A DNA stretch of 64,000 bases from the NCBI RefSeq assembly GCF_016236915.1, contig NZ_JAEHOK010000016.1, positions 34,978 through 98,977 of the forward strand. The letters are read 5' to 3'. Positions 26,301 through 35,926 of this stretch are shown one piece after another. Source of the DNA: Salegentibacter maritimus. Its GTDB lineage: Bacteria; Bacteroidota; Bacteroidia; Flavobacteriales; Flavobacteriaceae. The notes under the pieces were generated by a model. That model saw only the letters and a list, made by a program, of their open reading frames with translations. It did not search any database and was not told where the DNA came from. Every line of letters starts with the position of its first letter. The first letter of the stretch is position 1. The position numbers and the translations under genes were made by a program.

Positions 26301-28676
26301 TTAGGTTCTATTTAATTCAGCATCTAATATCACTTCCTGATTATCTCCGGGAAGTTCAATTAGTATTTCTTTCTTTTCATACTTTAGTTTAACTTGCTGT
26401 TTCTTATTGGCTTTTAAAGTAAGTTGCTTTAATCTTCCCAATTCCCAACTTATATCCACGCTTATATTCCCTCTTGCCTTTAGTCCTTTTATACCACCTT
26501 TTTTCCAGGTATCGGGTAATGCCGGTAAAATACGTAAAAAGCCTTCGTGAGACTGCAACAGCATTTCGGCAATACCTGCTGTATAGCCAAAATTTCCGTC
26601 AATTTGAAATGGTGGGTGCAAATCGAAAAGATTATCGGCCAGGGAAATTTCAAAAAACTTATGTATATTTTCTTTTGCTGCTTTAGCATCCAGTAAACGA
26701 GCATTAAAATTTATCATCCAGGCCCTACTCCAACCGGTTCCCGCACCTCCGTGTTCCAAACGATAATTTATAGATTTTTGTGCTCCTTCGAACAAGCTGG
26801 AATCAGCTTCTGTAATCTCTGAACCCGGATGAAGGGCATACAAATGGGAAAGGTGCCTATGCCCCTTTTCAGGTTCCTCATAGGCTTTGGTCCATTCTAA
26901 AATACGGCCATCAGCCCCTAACTTCACACCCGGGGTTAAGTTATTTCGTTTATTTTCAATTTCTTTTAAAATACCATCTTCTATATTCAGGATCTCTGCT
27001 GCTTTTAAGGTATTGTCAAAAACTTCAGCTATTATTTGATGGCCCATAGCACTACCGTGAGAAAGAGCTACCCTTTCCCCCTCTTCATTTATATAAGAAT
27101 TCTCGGGGGACGTTTCAGGGAAAGAAACATATTTCCCGGTATTTTCATCTTTCACCAACCACCCGGAATAAAATGTTGCAAACTCCTTTAGCACAGGATA
27201 AGCGGTAGTTTTAAGAAACTCTTTATCCTGAGTGAACAGGTAATGTTGCCAAAAGTGATGGGCAAGCCAACCACCACCGTGCACCCAACTGCCCCAATAA
27301 GCCTTACGTGCCTGCATAGAAGGAGAAGCCCATAAATCGGAAGCATTATGTAGCACCGCTCCTTCCAAACCATATTGTTCTCTGGCAGTATTTTTCCCTC
27401 TTTTCACCAAACGCTTTGTATAATCAAATAAAGGCTTATGAAGTTCACTTAGGTTGGTAACTTCTGTAGGCCAGTAATTCATTTGTAAGTTTACGTTTAA
27501 ATGATAATCGGCATTCCAGGGTGCGGCAATATGTTGATTCCATAAACCCTGTAAATTGGCAGGATTGGTACCTGGTCTTGAAGAAGAAATTAATAAATAC
27601 CTACCATATTGAAACAAATCGGTGATTAACCCCCGGTCTTCCTTTCCTTTCTTGAAAGCCGCCAGTCTTTTATCGGTTGGGATACTGTCTTTAACAGCTT
27701 CGCCAAGCGAAAAATCTACTCTTGCAAACAATTCCTGATAATCCTTTTTGTGTGCTTCTAATAATTCTTCAAAAGTTTTTTGACCAAGGTTTTCTAAGGT
27801 CAGCCTATTCTTTTCTTGAAAATCTTCAGAATAAAAAGAAGTATTAGCTACGAGGTATAAAGTTACTTCTTTAGAACCTTCTATTTTTAAGCCGGAAGCA
27901 TCTGAATAAATTTTCCCGGAATCTGTTTCAGCCTGGAGTAAAGTTTCAAATTTCACCCCATAATCCAATGGTTTAGGTTTTGAATTTTTTACGGCACCCA
28001 TCTGGGTAATTTCACCTAACATAGAAATTTGGTTCTCGCCAGGGTTGCTTACTTCTACTGTTTTATGCCCTTCATCTTCCGGACGGTCTAAGTTTACATT
28101 AAAATTTAGTCCAGCTTGCGCCGTGGTACTTAATTGAATTATGATGGCATCATCTGCAGCAGTAGCAAAAATTTTACGATGATATTCCTCGTCATCTATG
28201 GTATAGCTCACTTCTGCCAAAGCATCGTTCAGGCTAAGGCTTCGCCTATAATCTTTAACTTTTCCAGTATGGTCAAAATCCAGGTAAAGATCTCCCATAG
28301 TTTGATGGGATTTCACGATATCTTTATTTGAAAAGCGTTCAATAATTTCGTTATCGGCCTTGCTTGTTTTTCCATTCAGAATTAATTGTCTGATATAATC
28401 TAAATCTTCTGGACTTCCTTTTGAATCGCCCCAATCAGGGCCGCCGGGCCAAAGCGAATCTTCATTTAATTGAATTCGCTCATTAATTGTGTCTCCAAAA
28501 ATCATGGCTCCCAACCTTCCGTTTCCGATGGGCAAAGCTTCCATCCATTTTGAAGCAGGTTGTGCATACCAAAGCACGTGCTTGTTTAAGTCTTTTTCGG
28601 TTTCTTTTTTCCTATCGGAGGGAGCCGAACATCCAAGTCCTATTAAGAAAACTAAAAACAGTAATTTTTTAATCAT
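26301..28676 (-). CDS. GH95 alpha-L-fucosidase, lipoprotein
   Basis: This is an inverting alpha-L-fucosidase of family GH95, typically specific for alpha-1,2-linked fucose (H-antigen, Lewis b/y). It has 791 residues with a lipobox (LIGLGC) at the N-terminus. The family opening WYAQPASKWMEALPIGNGRLG and LNEDSLWPGGP, the central NPANLQGLWN and NVNLQMNYWPTE, and HRHLSHLYALHPG and QIDGNFGYTAGIAEMLLQS near the C-terminus are all present. The last contains the likely catalytic Asp. Its start codon overlaps the stop of the lactonase gene by four bases, indicating tight co-translation. Confidence 0.94.
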   Translation of the reverse strand: MIKKLLFLVFLIGLGCSAPSDRKKETEKDLNKHVLWYAQPASKWMEALPIGNGRLGAMIFGDTINERIQLNEDSLWPGGPDWGDSKGSPEDLDYIRQLILNGKTSKADNEIIERFSNKDIVKSHQTMGDLYLDFDHTGKVKDYRRSLSLNDALAEVSYTIDDEEYHRKIFATAADDAIIIQLSTTAQAGLNFNVNLDRPEDEGHKTVEVSNPGENQISMLGEITQMGAVKNSKPKPLDYGVKFETLLQAETDSGKIYSDASGLKIEGSKEVTLYLVANTSFYSEDFQEKNRLTLENLGQKTFEELLEAHKKDYQELFARVDFSLGEAVKDSIPTDKRLAAFKKGKEDRGLITDLFQYGRYLLISSSRPGTNPANLQGLWNQHIAAPWNADYHLNVNLQMNYWPTEVTNLSELHKPLFDYTKRLVKRGKNTAREQYGLEGAVLHNASDLWASPSMQARKAYWGSWVHGGGWLAHHFWQHYLFTQDKEFLKTTAYPVLKEFATFYSGWLVKDENTGKYVSFPETSPENSYINEEGERVALSHGSAMGHQIIAEVFDNTLKAAEILNIEDGILKEIENKRNNLTPGVKLGADGRILEWTKAYEEPEKGHRHLSHLYALHPGSEITEADSSLFEGAQKSINYRLEHGGAGTGWSRAWMINFNARLLDAKAAKENIHKFFEISLADNLFDLHPPFQIDGNFGYTAGIAEMLLQSHEGFLRILPALPDTWKKGGIKGLKARGNISVDISWELGRLKQLTLKANKKQQVKLKYEKKEILIELPGDNQEVILDAELNRT

Positions 28677-29497
28677 AATTGGTAGAAATTTATTGCGTTA
28701 AGTCCCATAATTTTTTCGATAACGATTTCGTTTTTAGTCCTTAAAGAAGATTCAATTATTGCTACAGTATCAGCATAATTACCAGCTGCCAAAGAAACCG
28801 GCCAATCAGATCCAAACATTAATCTATCGGGTCCAAAAACTTCCAAGGCAAAATCGATAAAAACTCGAAAATCTTCGGTCTTCCAGTTAAAATTCTCAGT
28901 TTCGGTTAATAGACCGGAAAGCTTACAGCACACATTCTTTTTATCTGCCAGTTTTGTAATTAATTCTTTCCAGTTTTTAGAAATTCCTTTTGAAACATTG
29001 GGTTTGGCGAGGTGATTTAAAACAAACTTTTGGTTTGGAAAATTAGAAACCAATTCAATGGTATTGGCCAATTGATTTTCTAACACCAAAAGATCGTAGG
29101 TTAGGTTGAAGTTTCCAAAAGCTTCCATTCCCTTTAAAAATTCGGGTTGAAGCATATAACTAGCCGGTTTAGCCTGTAATAAATGCCGAACTCCTTTAAA
29201 TTTAGGGTCTTTTGAAAAATGTGTGAGGCGTTCCTCAAGATTATCGCCGGTAAAATCAACCCAACCTACAACTCCTTTTATAAACTCATATTCTTTAGCC
29301 AGATTCAGCAAAAATTTGGTCTCATTTTCAGTGGGAGCGGCTTGCACTGCCACACAACCATCCACCTTATTCTTTTCCAGAACAGGCTTTAGGTTTTCAG
29401 GAAAAAAATCTTTCCTAATTACCGACATCTCATCGGGAATCCAGGCGTCTTTCTCCTTCTCAAACTTCCAAAAATGCTGATGGCTATCTATTCTCAT
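28673..29497 (-). CDS. Amidohydrolase family, probable L-fuconolactone hydrolase
   Basis: This is a lactonase of the amidohydrolase superfamily, 274 residues, opening with RIDSHQHFW (metal-binding HxH) and DAWIPDEM, with a late FGSDWPVS containing the conserved Asp. Enzymes of this subfamily open the lactone ring of L-fucono- or L-rhamnono-lactones. In this operon the substrate is most probably L-fucono-1,5-lactone formed by the SDR encoded at 21.9-22.7 kb. The gene sits between the FAH-family hydrolase (4-bp gap) and GH95 (4-bp overlap). Confidence 0.85.
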   Translation of the reverse strand: MRIDSHQHFWKFEKEKDAWIPDEMSVIRKDFFPENLKPVLEKNKVDGCVAVQAAPTENETKFLLNLAKEYEFIKGVVGWVDFTGDNLEERLTHFSKDPKFKGVRHLLQAKPASYMLQPEFLKGMEAFGNFNLTYDLLVLENQLANTIELVSNFPNQKFVLNHLAKPNVSKGISKNWKELITKLADKKNVCCKLSGLLTETENFNWKTEDFRVFIDFALEVFGPDRLMFGSDWPVSLAAGNYADTVAIIESSLRTKNEIVIEKIMGLNAINFYQL

Positions 29498-29500
29498 TGC

Positions 29501-30358
29501 CTATTCTTTATAAGCTTTTGCCACTTGTTTAGAAGTCCCAAGGCCTTCTATACCCAATTCAACTACATCCCCTGGTTTAAGGTAGCGCTGCGGATTTAAG
29601 CCCATACCTACCCCAAATGGAGTTCCGGTAGAAATAATATCTCCGGGCAATAAACTCATAAACTGACTTACATAGCTTATTACCTGAGGTATGTTAAAAA
29701 CAAAATCTGAAGTGTTGCTTTGCTGCTTAATCTCACCATTTAGTTTTAACCATAAATCAAGGTTATGCGGATTTGGAATTTCATCTTTAGTAGCCAAAAA
29801 TGGTCCTAAGGGTGCAAACGTATCACAGCTTTTTCCCTTAACCCATTGCCCTAAACGCTCTAATTGAAATTCACGCTCGCTATAATCATTATGCAACACA
29901 TAGCCGGCCACATAATCCATGGCTTCCTCTTCAGAAACATAACTGGCCTTTTTACCAATCACAACTCCCAATTCTACTTCCCAGTCGGTCTTTTGGCTGC
30001 CTTTAGGAATAATTACATCGTCGTTAGGCCCTACAATGGCGCTACTTGCTTTAAAAAATATAACGGGTTCTGATGGCACCTCCATACCGCTTTCTTCTGC
30101 GTGTTTTGCATAGTTTAAACCAATACAAACCAATTTGGAAGGACGATTAACCGGTGCTCCCAAACGTTCTTCTGAATCTATTTCGGGGCAATTATCTTTA
30201 TTTTCTGAAAGCCAGTTTTTAAGATCTTCCAGACCGTTTTCGGCAAAAAAATCTTCGGTATAATCTTTTCCAAATGCCGAAACATCTATTCTTTTTCCTG
30301 TTTCTAATTCAATTCCCGGTTTTTCCTGTCCGGGAGCTCCAAATCGTATTAATTTCAT
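29501..30358 (-). CDS. FAH-family hydrolase, probable 2,4-diketo-3-deoxy-L-fuconate hydrolase
   Basis: This is a fumarylacetoacetate-hydrolase-fold enzyme of 285 residues. It carries the family core VCIGLNYAKHAEESG, the metal-binding segment DWEVELGVVIG, HNDYSEREFQLER and a late STGTPFGVGMG. Enzymes of this type cleave carbon-carbon bonds of 1,3-diketones. In the non-phosphorylated L-fucose pathway described in Xanthomonas campestris, the family member splits 2,4-diketo-3-deoxyfuconate into pyruvate and L-lactate. That role fits because all the other steps and a lactate dehydrogenase are encoded in the same operon. The specific substrate is inferred. Confidence 0.86.
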   Translation of the reverse strand: MKLIRFGAPGQEKPGIELETGKRIDVSAFGKDYTEDFFAENGLEDLKNWLSENKDNCPEIDSEERLGAPVNRPSKLVCIGLNYAKHAEESGMEVPSEPVIFFKASSAIVGPNDDVIIPKGSQKTDWEVELGVVIGKKASYVSEEEAMDYVAGYVLHNDYSEREFQLERLGQWVKGKSCDTFAPLGPFLATKDEIPNPHNLDLWLKLNGEIKQQSNTSDFVFNIPQVISYVSQFMSLLPGDIISTGTPFGVGMGLNPQRYLKPGDVVELGIEGLGTSKQVAKAYKE

Positions 30359-30368
30359 AATCTATTTT

Positions 30369-32144
30369 TTACTGAATTTTAAAAGTCCAGGCATCGTGAC
30401 CGGGTAACTCCCCATATTTAATACCTGATGTATCTATAATTAATGTATTGTTACTGTATGTCCAGGGTAATTCCCTATCCAAGCCCAACAAATGAACTTT
30501 TGTATCCTTAGCAGGTTTGTCTATTTCCAATGCTAACTCATCATCTGGCCATTCATAACTTATAGCGTATAAAGCATCGTTATTCTTTGTATAACTTAAA
30601 TAGGTTTTTAAAGAAGTGAATTGCGCTTGTAAACCTTTCTCCTCCCCATTTTTATCAATAAAAAATGCCTGTGAAGGAACTAGTTCCTTTTCAGAGTTAG
30701 CCGTGCTCCAAAACAATTTAATCTTGGCGTTTTGCTTTTTCTCGCGGTAATTAATTTTAATTGGAGTGCGCTCGTTGGCCTTTAAACGAATTGTGCCTTT
30801 ATCTGAAGTCCCGGTATTGGCTCCCATAACCTCAGCTTCATTATCGGGTGCTGTATAATTACTATTAATAATGGTTTTGCCATCAATTTGCACCATAGCT
30901 TCGTCATCTACCTCAATTTCAAAAGTATATTTCCCTGTTTTTGGCGCTACAATAAAGCCTTCCCAGGTTGCCTGGAAATCGTCTTCGCGTATTCCTTTTA
31001 TAGGTGAATTTCTTACCCAGTTAAAGTTAATTACACTATCTACCCTTTGTAAACTAACTTCTTTTTCTTCTCCCGTTTTTGAATAGGCTTCAGCACCATA
31101 AATAGCTTCTCCATTAATATCCAACCAGGTTCCCAACTGTTTTAAACGTTCCTGTTGAATCATAGGAATTTGCCCATCGGCCCTTGGGCCAACATTCAAG
31201 ATCATTCCGCCACCATTGGCAACGGTTTGTACAAACCTTTCAATGAGTTCCTTTCCGGTTCCGTAGGCCTCTAAATTTTCATTTCGGTTTAAGCCAAAAC
31301 TACGGCCAATTCCTCTTACCTCTGCCCAGGGTCTTTCGGTTTCTACAATTCCTGAACTATATTCCGGGGTTAAAAAACCAACATCAAGGCCATGGCCCCA
31401 ACGATTATTCACTATAGCATCTTTTCCTACTGTTTCGTAATACCAATTTATTAGCTGTGGAGCTTGCCATTGTTCGGCTGTATTATACCATTCGCCATCA
31501 GAAAAAATCAAAGTAGGTTTATATTCCTTTACCAATTCTTTAAACTGCGGCACCATATATTCTTCAACATATCGTCCAATACTATCGTGCGGATCTGTAT
31601 ACCAGCGGTGTAAAGGATGGTTCCATTCGGCTAGAGAATAATATAATCCCATTTTAAGGTCCTCGTCCCTAACGGCTTCTGTTAATTCTCCTACAATATC
31701 ACGTTTTGGGCCGGTATCTACACTATTCCAGTTTCGGTTAAATTTACTTGGCCATAAGGTATAGCCATCGTGATGTTTAGAAACCAATACCACATATTTA
31801 GCACCGGCCTCTTTAAAAATTTCAGCCCATTCTTCGGGATCAAAGAGTTCTGCTTTAAATTCTCCGGCAAAATCTTTATAAGTGAAATTAGTTCCGTAAT
31901 GCTCATCTACAAAAGCGTTACGTAAACTATCGTTGGTTTGCATTCCTCTTAAAAACCATTCGGCATAAGATTCTTTACCTCCATAAGCCGGTACTGAATA
32001 CAAGCCCCAATGAATAAAAATACCCAGTTTTGCTTCCTTAAACCATTCTGGATAGCCATGCTCTTTTATAGCTTTTTCTTCGGGAGATTGTGCATATCCC
32101 TGCAAGCCTATTAAAATACTAAGAGCTATTATTACTTTTTTCAT
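30369..32144 (-). CDS. GH29 alpha-L-fucosidase with PA14 domain
   Basis: This is a secreted retaining fucosidase of 591 residues. A signal peptide (IIALSILIGLQGYAQ) precedes the GH29 barrel (about 30-345): KLGIFIHWGLYSVPAYGGKE, VSKHHDGYTLWPS and the nucleophile Asp216 in LIFSDGEWYN. A PA14 module follows (about 385-490: GKYTFEIEVDDEAMVQIDGK), often used for binding sugars, then a beta-sandwich tail typical of GH29. The motif pattern matches the broad-specificity GH29-A group. It lies 10 bp from the FAH-family gene and 12 bp from the second SDR gene. Confidence 0.93.
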   Translation of the reverse strand: MKKVIIALSILIGLQGYAQSPEEKAIKEHGYPEWFKEAKLGIFIHWGLYSVPAYGGKESYAEWFLRGMQTNDSLRNAFVDEHYGTNFTYKDFAGEFKAELFDPEEWAEIFKEAGAKYVVLVSKHHDGYTLWPSKFNRNWNSVDTGPKRDIVGELTEAVRDEDLKMGLYYSLAEWNHPLHRWYTDPHDSIGRYVEEYMVPQFKELVKEYKPTLIFSDGEWYNTAEQWQAPQLINWYYETVGKDAIVNNRWGHGLDVGFLTPEYSSGIVETERPWAEVRGIGRSFGLNRNENLEAYGTGKELIERFVQTVANGGGMILNVGPRADGQIPMIQQERLKQLGTWLDINGEAIYGAEAYSKTGEEKEVSLQRVDSVINFNWVRNSPIKGIREDDFQATWEGFIVAPKTGKYTFEIEVDDEAMVQIDGKTIINSNYTAPDNEAEVMGANTGTSDKGTIRLKANERTPIKINYREKKQNAKIKLFWSTANSEKELVPSQAFFIDKNGEEKGLQAQFTSLKTYLSYTKNNDALYAISYEWPDDELALEIDKPAKDTKVHLLGLDRELPWTYSNNTLIIDTSGIKYGELPGHDAWTFKIQ

Positions 32145-32156
32145 ATCTATTATTTA

Positions 32157-32933
32157 TTATCCTTGTAATTTTATAAAACCTCCGTCTATTGGAAAATTGG
32201 TTCCTGTTGTAAATGCTGCATCGTCTGAAGCCAGGTAAAGGGCAAGCTTTGCCACCTCTTTAGTACTTCCCATACGGCCTATAGGTTGTGTTTTGGAGAG
32301 TTTTTCAAACATCTCTTCCTCTTGCCCGGGGTAGTTTTTGGCAATAAAACCATCTACAAACGGGGTATGTACCCTGGCTGGTGCAATACTATTACAGCGT
32401 ATACCATAGTCTATATAATCTTTGGCAATAGAATAGGTCATGGTAAGTACCGCGCCTTTAGACATGGAATAGGCAAAACGGTCCTGAATACCAACTACAG
32501 AAGCAATACTCGCCATATTAATTATACATCCATTTTTTGCCGACTTCATATAGGGGATAACCGACTTTAAACAGTTAAAAACACCCTTGATATTAACTTC
32601 GTAAATTCTATCTAAATCCTCTTCATTTGTATTCTCTACATTACCCACGTGGGCAATCCCCGCATTGTTTACCAAAATATCAATTGAAGATTCACCGGTA
32701 ATCTCAGTAATTATTTTATCAACTTGTTCTTTTTTGGTTACATCACAAGCAAAAAACCTTGCCTTACCTCCGGCTGAAGTAATTTCTTCTACCGTATTTT
32801 TTGCCGTCTCTTCATTATAATCCAGGATAAACACATTAGCACCGGCATTCGCAAATTCCATTGAAATTGCCTTGCCTATACCGCTTCCTCCACCTGTAAT
32901 TATACTCGACTTTCCTTTTAAACTATGACCCAT
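32157..32933 (-). CDS. SDR, probable 2-keto-3-deoxy-L-fuconate dehydrogenase
   Basis: This is a short-chain dehydrogenase of 258 residues with TGGGSGIG, an acidic residue after beta-2 (FILDYNEE) indicating NAD preference, NNAGIAH, NMASIAS and YSMSKGA. The region after the active site, RCNSIAPARVHTPFVDG, is like the arginine-containing RCNxIxPxxVxTP segment of the BDH2/2-keto-3-deoxyfuconate dehydrogenase group, in which Arg binds the substrate carboxylate. On this basis it is assigned to the oxidation of 2-keto-3-deoxy-L-fuconate. It lies between two GH29 genes in the operon. Confidence 0.82.
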   Translation of the reverse strand: MGHSLKGKSSIITGGGSGIGKAISMEFANAGANVFILDYNEETAKNTVEEITSAGGKARFFACDVTKKEQVDKIITEITGESSIDILVNNAGIAHVGNVENTNEEDLDRIYEVNIKGVFNCLKSVIPYMKSAKNGCIINMASIASVVGIQDRFAYSMSKGAVLTMTYSIAKDYIDYGIRCNSIAPARVHTPFVDGFIAKNYPGQEEEMFEKLSKTQPIGRMGSTKEVAKLALYLASDDAAFTTGTNFPIDGGFIKLQG

Positions 32934-32943
32934 ATTATTTTAC

Positions 32944-34254
32944 TTATTCATTTTGTATTTTATAACTCACCAATGTTGCTATGTTATTTTTCTTAGCCTC
33001 CGGGATCTCTATAAAAGTTCCGAATTTTGTCTTTTCAAAATTTATTGTAGATCCGTCCTTCCAATGAACCATTTTTTTTGTTTTTGGAAAAAAGCCTTCA
33101 ATAAAATAGGTATCCTTATCGCCCAAAAGCCATAAAAACACTTCATTATCTTTAAGGGTAGATACCACATTCTCCCGGGGGGCTAACGGCCCCTGCCTGG
33201 TTCCATAAATTGCTTCGCCGTAAGTTTGGAGCCAATCTCCAATTTCTAAAAACGACTCCTGATGTTCTTTTTGAATCTCGCCATTAGGCATAGGCCCAAC
33301 ATTGAGTAAAAGGTTACTACCAAAACCTGCCGATTTGATTAAATAACGAACCAGTTCTTTTTTAGACTTATGCTTAGAATCCTGCAGGTTAAATCCCCAG
33401 GAACCATTAATTGTTTCACAAATTTCCTTAGGTAGTTCCCCTATATTTTCTTTAGCTGTTCCAAAACCCGTGGTATTATAACCAGGCAAATCCCTTTCAA
33501 ACATTTGAAAATCCTCACCTTTTAAAGGTGCTATATGATGATTGTTTCCTATTAAAGCTTGAGGTTGTAGTTTATGGATTAATTCATAAATTTCCTGATA
33601 ATGCCAGTTGGCATCTTTCTTGTCCCAATGCCCATCAAACCAAATCCCTCCAATTTCACCATAATTTGTAAGCAACTCGGTTAATTGCTGTTTCATAAAC
33701 GCTATATACTGGTCCCAATTACCGCTGGTATTTTTATCTGCAATTCCATTGCCTGTTCTTCCTAATGGGTAATAATCTTTATGATGCCAGTCTAACAGGG
33801 AATAATAGAAAAAAAGTTTTATATCGTTGGCCCTACAAGCTTCTGCAAGCTCTTTTATTACATCCCGGCCAAATGGCGTAGCCTCTACAATATTATAAGG
33901 TGAGGCCCCGGTGTTAAACATAGAAAAGCCATCGTGATGGCGCGTGGTTACTGTAATGTATTTCACACCTGAATTCTTAGCCATCTCCACCCATTTTTTG
34001 GCATCAAAATCTATAGGGTTGAAAAAACCAGGCAACTTCTCATAATTTTCTTTCGAAATATTCTGATTGTTCATTACCCATTCTCCATCTCCTAGAACAC
34101 TATATACCCCCCAGTGAATAAACATCCCAAATTTGGCATCCTGAAACCATTGTCGGGCTTCTAAATTTTCTTTTGCGGGAATATAGTCTTCATCTCCCTG
34201 TGAAAACACTGCAAAATGTATTAACATTAAAATAACCAAAGTTGCTTTTTTCAT
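32944..34254 (-). CDS. GH29 alpha-L-fucosidase
   Basis: This is a third GH29 fucosidase of 436 residues with a signal peptide (LVILMLIHFAVFSQG). The barrel carries FGMFIHWGVYSVLGDGEW, TTRHHDGFSMF and nucleophile Asp207 in GGIWFDGHW. It is followed by a short C-terminal beta-domain and no extra binding module, so it is the minimal version of the three. It is diverged in sequence from the other two, suggesting another linkage preference. It sits 10 bp after the second SDR and 16 bp before the UxaA-type dehydratase. Confidence 0.93.
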   Translation of the reverse strand: MKKATLVILMLIHFAVFSQGDEDYIPAKENLEARQWFQDAKFGMFIHWGVYSVLGDGEWVMNNQNISKENYEKLPGFFNPIDFDAKKWVEMAKNSGVKYITVTTRHHDGFSMFNTGASPYNIVEATPFGRDVIKELAEACRANDIKLFFYYSLLDWHHKDYYPLGRTGNGIADKNTSGNWDQYIAFMKQQLTELLTNYGEIGGIWFDGHWDKKDANWHYQEIYELIHKLQPQALIGNNHHIAPLKGEDFQMFERDLPGYNTTGFGTAKENIGELPKEICETINGSWGFNLQDSKHKSKKELVRYLIKSAGFGSNLLLNVGPMPNGEIQKEHQESFLEIGDWLQTYGEAIYGTRQGPLAPRENVVSTLKDNEVFLWLLGDKDTYFIEGFFPKTKKMVHWKDGSTINFEKTKFGTFIEIPEAKKNNIATLVSYKIQNE

Positions 34255-34270
34255 AGGTATAGATTAAGTG

Positions 34271-35878
34271 TTATAATGAAACCCCTCTTTTCCAGGGAAT
34301 AAAATCGTCCTGTCCCAACTTGTGGGCACAGGTTAATGTTTTTCCACTGGCTATTTCAATAATTAGATTTAAGAGATCTTCTGATAAATTTTCTAAATCT
34401 GCTTCTTCTGAAATTAACTTCCCCGCATCAAAATCAATAATATCCTTCATCTTCTTTGGCAAAGCAGAGTTTGAAGATATTTTAACAACAGGACAAACTG
34501 GGTTTCCTGTAGGGGTACCCAACCCAGTTGAAAATAGGATTAAATTTGCTCCAGATCCGGCTAACCCCGTGGTAGATTCTACATCGTTCCCGGGAGTACA
34601 CAGTAAATGTAAACCGCTTTTTACGGGATATTCTGTATAATCAAGGATTCCACTTATTGGCGATCTACCTGCCTTGGTCGCTGCACCTGCCGATTTAATT
34701 GCATCGGTTATTAAGCCATCTTTTATATTACCAGGGGAAGGATTCATATCGAAGCCCGACCCTACTTTTTGCGCCTGGGTATTATAAGTTTCCATTAAAT
34801 TTATAAACTTATCTGCCATTTCCCTATTTTGGCAACGATCTATCAAATCTTGCTCTACCCCACATAATTCCGGAAACTCAGAGAGCATAGCGCGGCCGCC
34901 TACAGCCGTAATTTTATCGGCTATATAACCAATTAATGGATTGGCGGTAATGCCTGAAAATCCATCAGATCCGCCACATTCCAAACCGATATTGAGTTTA
35001 TCCAAACCTGCAGATTTTCTCTCCATGCTGTTAGCTTTTTCCAGCTCGGGATAGGTTTTGGAAACTATTTCCTGTAACATATCTTTTTCTGAAGAAAACT
35101 GCTGTTGTTCAAAATAAAGAACCGGCTTCTGTGGGTTCAGTTTAACCAGTGCTTCTTCCAGTAAACTCATTTGGGCGTGTTGGCAACCTAAACTCAATAC
35201 CGTTGCACCTGCTACATTGGGGTTTTTAATATAGCCTGCAAGTAAATTCACCAATGCCTGGGCATCATCCCGTGTACCCCCACAACCACCTTCGTGAGCA
35301 AGGAATTTAATTCCGTCTACATTCTTAAAGACTTGCTCATTAATGACTTCAGCATTAGCTACTGCATCAGAGTCTCCAGAGAGCATTTGCCTCAATTGCA
35401 ATTTATATGGGTTTTCCTGCTTATAACCCAACTCGGTTTCAAAGGCCTCTTTTAATACCTTTAAATTCCTATTTTGACAAAAAACCAGCGGTACAAATAA
35501 CCAGTAATTAGCAGTGCCAACCTGGCCATCCTCTCTATGGTAGCCCATAAAAGTTTTGTTCTTAAGGGAGGTGATATCTGGCGAATTATAATTGTAAGTT
35601 GTGCCCTCATATTTATAATCGGCTGCACGGTGTTTTATATTTTCAATAGTTAAAGCATCTCCACGGCCAATTGGCAAAACCACTTCTCCTACAGGAACAC
35701 CATACATAACAATAATATCTCCGGGACTAAACTGCTGCAGGGCAATTTTATGTTTAATCTCTATATTTTGTGATACTTCAATTTGTGCTCCCGAAAGCTC
35801 TATAATTTCACCAGAAACTAAATTGCACAAGGCTACACCAACATTATCCTGTTCGCTTATTTTTAAAATTTTATTCAA
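34271..35878 (-). CDS. UxaA-family dehydratase, probable L-fuconate dehydratase
   Basis: This is a dehydratase of the altronate/galactarate dehydratase family, 535 residues. It has an N-terminal SAF domain (about 1-90, with FSPGDIIVMYGVPVGEVV and GRGDALTIEN) and the large UxaA core with HEGGCGGTRDDA, LSLGCQHAQMS and IGLECGGSDGFSGITANPLIG. These sites bind iron in known members. It is the only sugar-acid dehydratase in the fucose operon, so it should convert L-fuconate to 2-keto-3-deoxy-L-fuconate. In Xanthomonas that step is done by an enolase-superfamily enzyme. A UxaA homologue in the C. jejuni fucose island gives precedent for replacement. Altronate itself is an alternative, but no hexuronate genes are present. 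Confidence 0.85.
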   Translation of the reverse strand: MNKILKISEQDNVGVALCNLVSGEIIELSGAQIEVSQNIEIKHKIALQQFSPGDIIVMYGVPVGEVVLPIGRGDALTIENIKHRAADYKYEGTTYNYNSPDITSLKNKTFMGYHREDGQVGTANYWLFVPLVFCQNRNLKVLKEAFETELGYKQENPYKLQLRQMLSGDSDAVANAEVINEQVFKNVDGIKFLAHEGGCGGTRDDAQALVNLLAGYIKNPNVAGATVLSLGCQHAQMSLLEEALVKLNPQKPVLYFEQQQFSSEKDMLQEIVSKTYPELEKANSMERKSAGLDKLNIGLECGGSDGFSGITANPLIGYIADKITAVGGRAMLSEFPELCGVEQDLIDRCQNREMADKFINLMETYNTQAQKVGSGFDMNPSPGNIKDGLITDAIKSAGAATKAGRSPISGILDYTEYPVKSGLHLLCTPGNDVESTTGLAGSGANLILFSTGLGTPTGNPVCPVVKISSNSALPKKMKDIIDFDAGKLISEEADLENLSEDLLNLIIEIASGKTLTCAHKLGQDDFIPWKRGVSL

Positions 35879-35926
35879 GTTCTTAGCTTTTGCGTTGTTT
35901 TATAAGTAATTACTTTAATGGTTGGT

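Noticed and set aside
26474..26686. Opposite-strand open frames inside GH95, GH29, SusC, GH2 and other long genes
   Set aside because: They lie wholly within strongly supported genes, have no family signature and have compositions typical of antisense shadows.
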